Source: Oscheius sp. JU75 (Eukaryota; Nematoda; Chromadorea; Rhabditida; Rhabditidae). From it: a stretch of 64,000 bases of DNA. Made by a program: the position numbers and the translations under genes. Positions within the stretch are counted from its first letter, which is position 1; every line of letters begins with the position of its first letter. The notes below the pieces were generated by a model. That model did not search any database, was not told the DNA's origin, and was given only the letters and a program-made list of their open reading frames with translations. The DNA lies in NCBI GenBank assembly GCA_037178855.1, contig JASJZC010000006.1:8846501-8910500 (forward strand). The letters run 5' to 3'. Shown here piece by piece: positions 50,994 through 60,603 of this stretch.

Positions 50994-53528
50994 ATGAACA
51001 GCTTCTTTGCCCCGCGACGAACAGAAGATGGCACTGCTGTCAAGAGGACGAAGCCCCTTCAGGGTCGAGTTCCCTGGGTCGAGAAATAGTCAGTTTTCCC
51101 ACTAAATTATACTTAAAAAATGCTGATTTTTAGTCGGCCACGAACTGTCGACGATTTGGTCTTTCAAAACGAGGTTGTGGCCGTCTTGAAGAAGGTTCTC
51201 GACGGTGCTGATGTAGGGTTTTTGTTAAACAACCTTAAAAAATACCATGTACAGCTCCCGAATCTGCTCTTCTACGGCCCCCCGGGAACGGGAAAAACGT
51301 CGGCGGCTGTGGCGATGTGTCGCCAGATGTTCAAGACGACGGAGCTATACAAGGACCGCGTCCTCGAAATGAACGCCTCCGACGAGCGAGGAATTCAAAT
51401 TGTCAGAACTAAGGTATCATTTTTTGTCATATTGCCGCTCTAAACAATAAAAAATCAGATCAAAGAATTCGCCCAGCGGGCCGTCGCCCCGACGGCACTT
51501 GGTGGAAAGTGCGCCGCGCTCAAAATTGTCATCCTAGACGAGGCCGACGCCATGACTCATGCCGCCCAGGCTGCAATGAGAAGAACGATGGAGAAGTATA
51601 GCAAGACGACAAGGTTTGTGGTTTGCGCTCAAGCCACTGTCAGAATTTTTGTCTCAACTCTAGTTTCAATATAACGATAGCGTTGAAAAAGTGTACAAAA
51701 GTGCCAGATAGACACATAGCCAGACATGAAATGACCTAGGGGCCATTCCATGCATTTGCCATGGATTTTTAGAAGAAAAACTTAGACACTACATAGGAAA
51801 AGGTGAGAAATTCTCCCACTAGGAATGAGAAAATCTAGACTTACATTAGAAGCAAATGGGAGCTTTTTGAGATAAAGAACCCTTCAGGGCGTTCGATGAG
51901 AGAATAATGGCAAGTCGGAGAAAAATATGAGAATTCGGGGCGTGCCCAAGACCATCTCTCAGCAAAACGATTGCTTAAAACAATAGTCATACCGCTCGAG
52001 TGACGGCTCTGCACACCAACTTTTGCGCTAAGCTGTACTTAAAACGCTGCCAACACCCATTTTACTTTAAGATTATGCTCAGCTCATTTCATGTTCATAC
52101 TCAGCTCATCAAACTTTACAAAGTGACACTTTACTGACCTCAAACCGAACAAACAGGACAATTTGCTTCGGCGTGGAATCGAACCCGAGACGCATGGGGC
52201 GCCGAACACTTGCAGTGCCTGTTAGCAATACGCCAAGCCGATGAGGGGCGCTAAGGCAGGGGAGCGACGCGGCTATATACAGACGGCTTCAGACAGACGG
52301 ACACACAGAGACGCGCGGAAAATTTAAAATAGATAGCGTGCGAAACTAGCTGTTCCCCACTAGGCCTTTTTTTGTGGTTTGCGTAAGGAAGATTGTTCGA
52401 TAGAAAATTGGGTGGGATTGAGGTAGCGCGTTAAGTTTTTTTTTTTTTTTTCGAAGCTCAAGAGACAGCAGGTGCTTGCCTCTTGTCACTCATGTCATTT
52501 CATCGAATGCCTGAAATCCTCCTTCAGAAAATAAATGAACCTTTGACATGCCTAAGAAACCAATCTGCACGCTGCAAAAACGACACTCAAAATTCGAAAA
52601 AAAAAGTCACCTGAAACTCTTGCCAGCAGGATCAAGTTGATCCCCCTTTTCGTTCTGAAAATTTGACCTTGTATTCTTCAGATTCTTCCTGATCTGTAAC
52701 TACATCTCACGCATCATCGACCCGCTCACATCGCGTTGTGCCAAGTTCCGATTCAAGGCTCTCCCAGCCAAAGATCAGCTCGAACGACTCCAATTCATCT
52801 GCAGGCAAGAAGACGTCCAGATGGCCGAGGACTCGCTCAATTTTCTGATCGAGCTCTGCGAGGGAGACCTGCGCAAATCTATCACCTACGTGCAGAGTCT
52901 GGCCTACAGCAAGAGCGGCGTCGACCCAAATTTCATCCGAAACATGACGGGGCGGATTGATGACGAGGTGGTTAACGATCTGCTGGCTGCCTGTAGATCT
53001 CTCGATCCCGATATGGTCATTGCCGCCGTGGAGCAGGTCCGTCGACAGGTAAATTTTATTCTTCTGCTTTGAGTAAATACGAAAAACCGTAATGTGATGC
53101 GCCAATTTTAGTCTGGAGTGCGTGCCAACTCGTATAGCATACTGACTGCGTATCGACAAGTTTCTGTAGTCTATCTTAACACCGTAATCTGAATGTCAAA
53201 ATCAGCGCATCAACTCTCCAGCAGTGCCGATCACGAAAAAACCTTTTTATTTTTTTTTTTATACTCTTCACACTCAGCCTTTTTAGGGTCACTCTGCTCG
53301 CCAATTCTTGATGCAGTTCTACGAGCCGCTGATGCAACACGAGGAGCTCAGCGACTTCCAGAAGGCTATCATCTTTGAGAAAATTGCGGTATTTTTCTGC
53401 TTCTTCGAATAAAGATGAAAAATGCGTTTCAGGTCTGTGAATCTCGTCTCCTGGACGGCGCCGACGAGTTTCCTCAACTCCTCGACCTGACCTTCTGCAT
53501 CCTCGAGCAGTTCAAAGAAGTTAACTGA
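50994..53528 (+). CDS. RFC4: Replication factor C subunit 4 (clamp loader)
   Basis: Seven exons (50994-51088, 51134-51212, 51255-51413, 51459-51613, 52682-53048, 53287-53388, 53433-53528, TGA) give about 350 aa, the normal length of a small RFC subunit. Motifs in order: [12 protein letters not shown], Walker [19 protein letters not shown], Walker [11 protein letters not shown], sensor/arginine-finger region [21 protein letters not shown], then the helical C-terminal collar. Similarity to human RFC4 is highest at RTVDDLVFQ and [10 protein letters not shown]. The heteropentamer loads PCNA on DNA at replication and repair. The 42-nt intron 51213-51254 is in frame; retaining it would insert 14 residues just before the Walker A region, whereas removal gives the canonical [12 protein letters not shown]. 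The ATG directly follows a CCTCCAG acceptor. Intron 51614-52681 (1.07 kb) carries a tRNA-like sequence. Confidence 0.95.
52163..52248 (-). repeat. tRNA-like sequence in RFC4 intron
   Basis: On the minus strand, CGGCTTGGCGTATTGCTAAC and GGGTTCGATTCCACGCCG give an A-box-like region, a perfect B box and a possible 4-5 bp acceptor pairing (CGGC/GCCG). The anticodon arm is degenerate, so a functional tRNA is unlikely. Confidence 0.55.
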
Positions 53529-54006
53529 TTCATTTCCTCCCTCAATCACCATACCACAATTTCACATGTCTCTTTTCGACCTCTCAACTTCTTGCTACGG
53601 TTTTTTTATGTATCTCATCATTGCTCTTATAAATTTTCAGTTGTTTATTCTGAAAGTTTGGGAGGGACTCCTGAGATTTATAAGCATCGGGCAAACGCGG
53701 AAATTAATGGGGAGGGGGAGTATGCAACAGTCGACGTTTGGCTGCGCACCAACACTTCAGCGTTAACTTCGATACGCAGGAAGATTTGAATCTGACTGTG
53801 CGCTACTTTTGACATGGATTACTGTAATTTTGTGGATCTCTGCTGCACACCAACTCTTGATCATAGACGGCCAATATGCAGCTGCTTCACTGACTCTAAC
53901 TGCGTATCAAAGCCTGTGCATAAGTGTTGATGCGCTGCCATCGGATTACAGTACTTTTGCACATCCCCTTATATAACGGCTCTGGAGACCAAATTATGTC
54001 GATGTT
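53529..54006. other. Convergent spacer with CACCAACTC-type repeats
   Basis: The spacer between RFC4 (+) and the small membrane-protein gene (-) contains GCTGCGCACCAACACTTCAG (about 53741) and GCTGCACACCAACTCTTGAT (about 53846). These are related to the repeats at 20600-20875. No gene. Confidence 0.45.
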
Positions 54007-56139
54007 CTAGAAGGTTGAGGAGTAGTACCAGGAGACGGGCCCTGGGAGACGGAGCCTCTCGAAATGCTCAGAACCTTGGCAACGGGCGGGTCCTCCGGGG
54101 CTCTCTGGAGTTTTTCCACTTCCTTCTGGCGTTCTTCCTGCAAAACAACGTGTTATTGAAGGGAAAGAGATGAAGTCCAACTTCGACGATGGAAATATCA
54201 AAAGGCATCGGACCGAGACCCAGGAGGCGCTCTTCAGTTAGACAGCAGGCTGACATTTTGGAAGCTGGTTCGGATTCGAGCGAGGTTTGTTCTGGAAGTG
54301 GAAATTTTGATAGGCAAAGGGAGAAAAAGGGGTATTTGCAACGAAGATCGGCAATAATTATGAGTCTGGGAACCGAACCCCGGACCTCTGGTTCATGGCC
54401 CGCGCCATTTGGCACTAATTTATTCTTGCAGGTTTCCCACCTTAAAGACTCGCTCCAATCGCTAAATAATGCTCTGGGATGTCGTAGTCCTTAATTCGGT
54501 CTACAACTCTGCAGAACGCCGCGAAGCTCGAAAGTGCTTCGGTCTACCCGAATTTTTAGCCAGATGTCGCGGACTTCCGCACTTCCAGGAGAACATAAAC
54601 AGCGCAAAGTAGCTTTTTTTAACCTGACCATACTCGACGGAAATAAGTATTTTCCCAACACGGAACTTGAGTAAACTATCGCTCTGCTTCCGAAAATGTA
54701 CTCACTGGTTGCTGGAAGAGACGAAGTAGAAACTCTCGTAGTAATTGGTGGCTTGACGGCCGGCTGTGATTGCCGACGGACATATTCCTGGTCTGAAAAC
54801 GGCCCTTCATCCATTTCAGAGCAAAAAAGACCACATAGGAAATGAGACATAAATTCGGGGACGAGAAACAATTAATTTTCGGTGGCTCCTCCTATCTCTC
54901 TCTCTGCCGAAACCACCTAGCTGTTCTCCAGTAATGATAGCTGCCGGTTTCAACGAGCTGATGTTTTCCATAGCCGTGGGCGTCAATTTGCTCATTCTAC
55001 TCCTAGTTGGAGCTATTATTTTGTGCTGTTGTACCGGACTCTGTGAGGATCCCTACAATGATCAGAATGTAGCACGAGGTGACAGTTCGGACAGCGATCA
55101 GTCGGAAGAGGACATGGCTAGGGAATTGTGAACTATGTTGTTTCTTACTGGTCAAATTATTTTTATCTTATAGGTGAGTTTCCTTTTCGACTGAAGAGAC
55201 AGACGCTTTTCAGAGTCTGATTTCCATATCCAGCTACCGAAAACATAGGTCTGAGAGTGTCATAAACGCGTAATACCCATAATGTTATTGCGAAATATAA
55301 TGCTTTACCATGGTTTTTTTCAGACATATAAGGTTCATAGCCCATTGGTTTTCACGGCGGGACCCATTTAACATGCACACATTGACTATTCCCAACCAAG
55401 TTTATACTTGGACACATATAAACTTGGCTGGGAGTAGTCAATGTGTGCGAGTCAAAGGCGCAAATCTGGTGCAGCGTTTACTTGTCGGAGATTCTTGGAT
55501 GCATGCCTACCTTGTACTAAAATGACGCCAAGGGTGTATAACGTAGATTCCGTTAAAAAAACGCTGCACCTGATTTGCGCCTTTGACTTGGGTGCCCAAA
55601 TATAGTTTGAATGTACTTACCGGAACTACCAAGTATAGCGAGTGGTCTGCCGGTTAGTCGGTAAGTCAGAGACAGAGAGACAGAAAGATAGAGAGACGGA
55701 GCGATAGAGAGACATATAGAGGGCCAGCGTCAGTTAGATAGGCAAAGAGACAGAGAGACCGTGAGGCAGAGAGACACAAAACGACAGAGAGACTTTTTTG
55801 GTGTCCCAAGTGTATTCAAACGTCAAAAAATGGAAAGACAGGGAAGAACTTGTGAGTTTAGAAACCCCTAACTGAACAGTAATGGACTCACTTTTGCCTT
55901 CAATAGTCGCTACATTCACTGACGGTCTTCGAGGCTGATTCGTGGGCAGAGCCTTCTCCATGTCTTGAACAGGAGACTGTCGTCTAAATCACCTTTCAGG
56001 TCAGCGCTCAGAACACAAACCTTCTCTTCTGTGTCACAATAAACTCTTGCATAAGTTGGATAACTTTGTAGATGGTGAAGGCCAGAGAAGGTATAGAAAT
56101 GATGATAATGACCACAGCTAGCCAGGAGGGTAGTTCCAT
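54007..56139 (-). CDS. Small single-pass membrane protein, not recognised
   Basis: Four exons join in phase (56139-56021, 55983-55892, 54792-54706, 54137-54007, TAG) to give about 142 aa. The start MELPSWLAVVIIIISIPSLA with the following FTIYKV is a single hydrophobic anchor near the N-terminus. It is followed by a basic patch (VTQKRRRQSP) and a Pro/Ser/Thr-rich, low-complexity tail, so it is probably tail-in-cytosol. The first intron is only 37 nt. The ATG is 14 nt after a TTTTCAG acceptor. In the last exon the phase-consistent frame reads RTPEGSGKTPESPGG; a second open frame (EERQKEVEKLQ) also looks protein-like, so that junction should be checked. No known domain. Its 1.1-kb second intron contains an antisense gene (54934-55131). 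Confidence 0.6.
54934..55131 (+). CDS. Putative 65-aa membrane microprotein nested in an intron
   Basis: An uninterrupted 65-codon ORF on the + strand encodes a short N-terminus, one strong hydrophobic helix (FSIAVGVNLLILLLVGAIIL), a CCCTGLC cluster that could be palmitoylated, and an acidic/Ser tail (GDSSDSDQSEEDMAREL). A splice acceptor TTCTCCAG ends 2 nt before the ATG. It lies wholly inside an intron of the minus-strand gene 54007-56139. Hydrophobic/acidic layout and the acceptor support a real gene. No family is recognised, and it could instead be an exon of a longer transcript. Confidence 0.55.
   Translation: MIAAGFNELMFSIAVGVNLLILLLVGAIILCCCTGLCEDPYNDQNVARGDSSDSDQSEEDMAREL
55372..55595. 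repeat. Composite palindromic element
   Basis: An inner hairpin pairs CACATTGACTATTCCCAACC (from 55378, on through AAGTTTATA) with its near-complement ending at about 55447; two mismatches in 29. Next to it, AGTCAAAGGCGCAAATCTGG (about 55450) is matched by an inverted copy at about 55563-55590 (one mismatch). It lies in the intron of the small membrane-protein gene. Confidence 0.65.
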
Positions 56140-56212
56140 TCGAGTCTGGACTGAAAACCACGTTTGTTTTGGCCAAAAGAGTTGGGAAAGAGTATTTCAA
56201 AACACTTTTGTT

Positions 56213-56285
56213 TGATGAGGGGATCGAACCCATGACATTTTGCATCGCAGGCGGACCTCTTACCGACTGCGCCATCCGAGGCGAG
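56213..56285 (-). repeat. tRNA-like sequence with strong A and B boxes
   Basis: The minus strand reads GGATGGCGCAGTCGGTAAGA (A box) and ATGGGTTCGATCCCCTC (B box), with about 30 nt between. The 5' GCCTCGG is not matched by a 3' CCGAGGC, so the acceptor stem is missing. It lies just upstream of the small membrane-protein gene start. Confidence 0.65.
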
Positions 56286-59200
56286 AGCGACGTGCAACTT
56301 TTGCTTCGACTAAGATAGACAAATAGCGCTTTGAACACTCAGAAATACAGAATGAGCCGTTTTCGAAAAGCAGCGTCTGGTAAACAAGGGGACAAATTGT
56401 CAGGGTTTCATGAGGCTGTGAAAACAAATGAATTAGGACAGGAAAGGTGCCCTAGGGGGGAAGCTGGACTGGTCTGACTTCGGGTGTGTGTGGGAGATAT
56501 TTACGGAAGTCGCCTCCAGTTGCCTTTATGAGAGAAAAACAGAATTAAAGACTAGCTGACAGGGTACGGGAGACTGATTCCAAGAAGCCAACTAGTCTGG
56601 GCAGCCACATTGCGGAAGGTATTCCCCTCCTTTGCTGGAATAATTGGTTTGGCCAGGAGAGTACGACTGGTTAACTCTCCCCCAAAAACGGACTTCGAGA
56701 GTCCGCATCTGGACTATAATGACCCTGAAAATAGGCACAGGATTGTAAACAACGGCATATGACGGGACCTGAAAATGGCCAAGGTTGCAAAGGTATCTGA
56801 CGTGTGGAATGGAGCAGCTTGTCATCGGCCTAAGAGGGGATAATGGTCGTCAAGAACAGGATGACCGATCAGGGACCACCCATTGATGAACTGCCTTTCT
56901 TAGAGCAGAGCAATTTGTGAGCCTTAGGTCAAAGGTTTAGAGGCAGGTGTCTTGTGGAAATTACATAGAAATAAATACATATATAACGCAGTTCCAGGAC
57001 AAAGTATCGGTACTGTCTGTTTAGCTGGATCCAGAATAAGTTCGTTGCGAGATCTATTGACAACTGTGACAGCTTGAAAGCCGTGTAATCTATTCTTTTG
57101 CCTCAGATACGTTTCATCAGATCTCCATAACTATTCTGTTTCTATCGAATAAGATGTCCAGTCCGAATCTTATACGAATCGCCTGTGTATGTGACTTTGA
57201 TTCGTATAAGATTCGGGCTGGAAAACTTCGGATCGGTTTCATAGTCACCAAAAACAGTGTGACTGTCCTTGTTAGTGCTCTTGTCAACAATTGAGATTGT
57301 GGGGAGAGTTTGATGTATGACAGAATAGAGCTTCTACGTGCCAAAATTGTAGATAGTGGAAGAAACAGTTTTGTCCGACGGAAGGCAGGAATCTGTACGA
57401 CAGTTATAAATTACGCTGTCAGTTGTCCACAAACGTTCACATCAGCTCAGCAGATCTGCTGTCAAGATGACGGTGAACAGGAAGGTTCAGACGCTTCAGA
57501 ACTCAGAAGCCGATCATCGTCATTGGGATATTTGTGAATATGAGACACATCTAACTTCACTACAGAAACCTCGTATCTGTCACTCTCTGTCTCCCTATCT
57601 CTCCGTCTTTCTCTCTTTCCTTATCACTCAACGGCTTGTGACTTCTTTGTGCTGTCTCCCGTCATGTCTAGTTCATCGACAAAGAGCGAAAGAACATTAG
57701 AGAAACACGTTGTTGGTCACTGGACACACTTGCTCCAGGTCCCGGCACGAAGCAGCCTCAAGTTGTGCGCTGGATGAGAGAGTAGGCGGACGAATTGCAC
57801 CAGCCGGTTGTTGGGCGGCTTTGAACTTCACGCCCAGCTGTTCTTCCCCTTTCCAAACCTGGGTTTTGTTCCTCGATAACGATTCTCGAAAATGAGGAAT
57901 CATTGTGTTCTTATGCTAGTTCAGTGCTTTGTGCTATGCCGCCTTCATAGTCACAAAAGATGGTTCCGCGAACCGGCTTCCATAGCTTTAGATCCTCCAG
58001 TCGCGCTCTTTTGCCTCTCACTATAGTTCCTTCTATTATTACTAACATTCCGCTTATCTTCTTGCTATCTTTGCATCACAGAACGTTATCAGAAGGCTGC
58101 TCGTTAGCTAGCCTCCTTTTTGGCAACATATATCTGAAAAGTGAAGCTTGAAAACTCATCTTGGGGTTCATTAACAAGAATCTAGCACCTCATTTTGCCC
58201 TTGACTTGGGGGTTACGGGATATCGAGCTGTGAGGCACTTCCTGGATCGAGAAAGCTTTCAAGGAGTCAATAAAACGTTCGACAAACCCGTACAATCTCG
58301 AAGTAAGTACGCAAACCATTTCAAAAATTTTTGGCACGGCTCTTTATTAAAAATTTGACACATCTTTTTATTTCTTTGCTGGGAAGTCTATGATGCTAGT
58401 ACCTGATGGTCTAGATTACTGAAGCCTTTGTTTAAAACACGATAATAAACCAGGAAAACAATCTACTGTTGACCTTGTTGACTCCCACTGCATTCCTCGA
58501 CAACCCCCGTTCAATTCCATCTTCAAACAGTTCCATTTGGCACAAGTTAACCTGTGCCCACACACACTCTCCATGTTGACTCTAGTTTCTCTCCGCTTGT
58601 TACAGCCGAAAGGTGACGTCACAGTTCCGAGTTCTCGCGCCTCTTTAGGTTTCTGCATGTCTTCCCTTTAATCTTTTCTACTGTATCTCTAATCCCTCAT
58701 GTTAATCGAATGAGGTAATCAGAGATTGAGGGGCTTTATGCGCGGTCCCAGGCGATGGCTATCAATCGCCGAGCACATGTGTCATGGGATCTGGGTTCCC
58801 ATACCATTAGACATGTGCAGCGCACCGTACTATTCGAGAGTCAAGACAGCACTTGCTGATTCCCTGCAAAATTCAAGGGCTATAACTTTTTAGAACAGCA
58901 AAAAGTCAAGAGATGGGTTTCTGGACCGTATTCAAGGCTCGCCGCGTGGAAAATGCCTCGGCGCGCCCGAAGCACGATATACCCTACCAAATTTCGGTCC
59001 CAAGAACGCATTTTCCAGTCTTCCGATGTTCTGTAAAAATGTAACTCTTTATGTGCTCTACAGCTTTGTAAGATATCACAAGATCTAAAAATGAGTTCCT
59101 GGTCGCTATTCTTGCCGCTACAAAGACGTCTCGGCGCGTCCCGATGCGAGGCTTGGTTTCTCAAGTTTCGGTTAAAAGTGCATTTTCGACCCGTTTAATG

Positions 59201-60603
59201 TTCTGCAAAGTTGTAAAGCAGATCATTATGGCTACAACATTGCAGTACAGCGGAAAGTCAAAAAATTTCGTATTGAATCCGAAAAGGCTCATGATTCGTG
59301 CCTGAGTTTCCGCCCGACCTAAACTTTTATTCCAGACCGGCTGGAAAAAGCAAATTTATCATACACACGCTGGCCCTCGGGCTTGCCCCGGCGATGAATT
59401 GTTAATGGTCATGGATATTTAGCCCTTTAGGCGTTCATATATTGCCGCCGGAGCCCCAAAATAGAATGGTCAGAAGATTGATTCACGGGGGCGTGACTTA
59501 ATTCCGGATCAGAGCTTATTCTGAGAAAAAGGGGAATGATCCCATTGGGAGCAGTAAAACGTTTGAAGGAATCCCACAGCTAATTAAGGGCTCCAGTAAT
59601 TGACTGCGTCTCTTCATTTTCCTCGATTTCCGCCCAGTCTACCCATTTTCGAATTTGTGGCATTTGCGTGGAATATAAGACGATGTTGTCACTCACCTGA
59701 GCCTCATAACTTCATCAGCTATTCCCGCCACAGGTCCGGAAACATGCTAATGGATTACCGTACAAGATATTAGCAAATTTTGGGCGTGCCTTCTCCTCCT
59801 CCCCTCTCTCTGACCCCACATTCATGCTCCTGTTTGATGTCAAACCGCCTACAGACAGCTATGTCCACAGCCCAGCCCTTATCAGGCGCATAAATTGGCC
59901 ATTAAGGAGCTTGGGCTGACATCAGACATTTGCATCATCTTCTCTCACTAGAACACCTTTCTGCTCCGCCAAATCTTGAATGTTCCGGCCACGTGCTCCG
60001 GCCAACTCTTGAATGTTGTTGTGTTGTTTTCGACACAGGCGAACTCTGATGCATAGACACCGCCATAATCGCGGAAATGCTATGTTTTGCTCTGAAAGTA
60101 CGGTTTTGTGTAATTTTGCTCGTTAGAATGATATTTGTAACGGCGCTCAGATTTGAACAGTTAAAATCCATTGCTTCTAATCACTCTTGTATTTTTCTAC
60201 CATTTCACCCTTATTTTTGGTTTTTCCAGTCGCAAAGAACGTCATGTTTAATGCCAAGAATAAAAGAAAGCTTTCCATAATTTTGTTTTCAACGAATGTC
60301 CTATAATTCGAGCAAAAACATGCTGGAAGAAGGGCATTTCATAAATTCTCCTCTCGCCCCGTATTCCCGCTTGTTTCTAGCTGAGAAACCTTGCAAATCA
60401 CCCAAATACACTCGCTCTAACTGCTCACAGCCATAATCAAGGTTATTGGCCGGCTCTGGTCAAGGACATGTCACATATCGCCAAGTAGACTCTTGTGCTT
60501 TGTTCCTGCCAACTTTTCGCATCTTTTTTAATCGAAAAAGAGGTCGTAGATGATAAAACCCGTTATCCTTCAGCGTCTGCTCCTGACTGGCGGGTCCCCC
60601 TAG
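56286..60603. other. 4.3-kb spacer with hairpins and a tandem repeat, no gene seen
   Basis: The spacer is divergent, between the small membrane-protein gene (-) and the SLC10 gene (+). A hairpin lies at 57158-57221: CCAGTCCGAATCTTATACGA (then ATC) pairs with its copy across an 18-nt loop, with one mismatch in 23. Three degenerate units of the TTCCGATGTTCTGCAAAG family occur at 58835-59260. Open frames of 60-95 codons show no domains. Confidence 0.5.
58835..59260. repeat. Degenerate ~170-bp tandem of the TTCCGATGTTCTGCAAAG family
   Basis: Three units begin near 58857 (TTCCCTGCAAAATTCAAGGG), 59019 (CTTCCGATGTTCTGTAAAAA) and 59195 (TTTAATGTTCTGCAAAGTTG). Each is followed by a GCTATAAC/CTACA-type complement and an AAGTCAAGA-like segment. 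The first unit shares TCAAGACAGCA with the copy at 44190. Confidence 0.6.

Noticed and set aside
56213-56285. Functional tRNA gene on the minus strand
   Set aside because: A and B boxes are good but the acceptor-stem halves do not pair and the anticodon arm is weak; treated as a tRNA-derived repeat.
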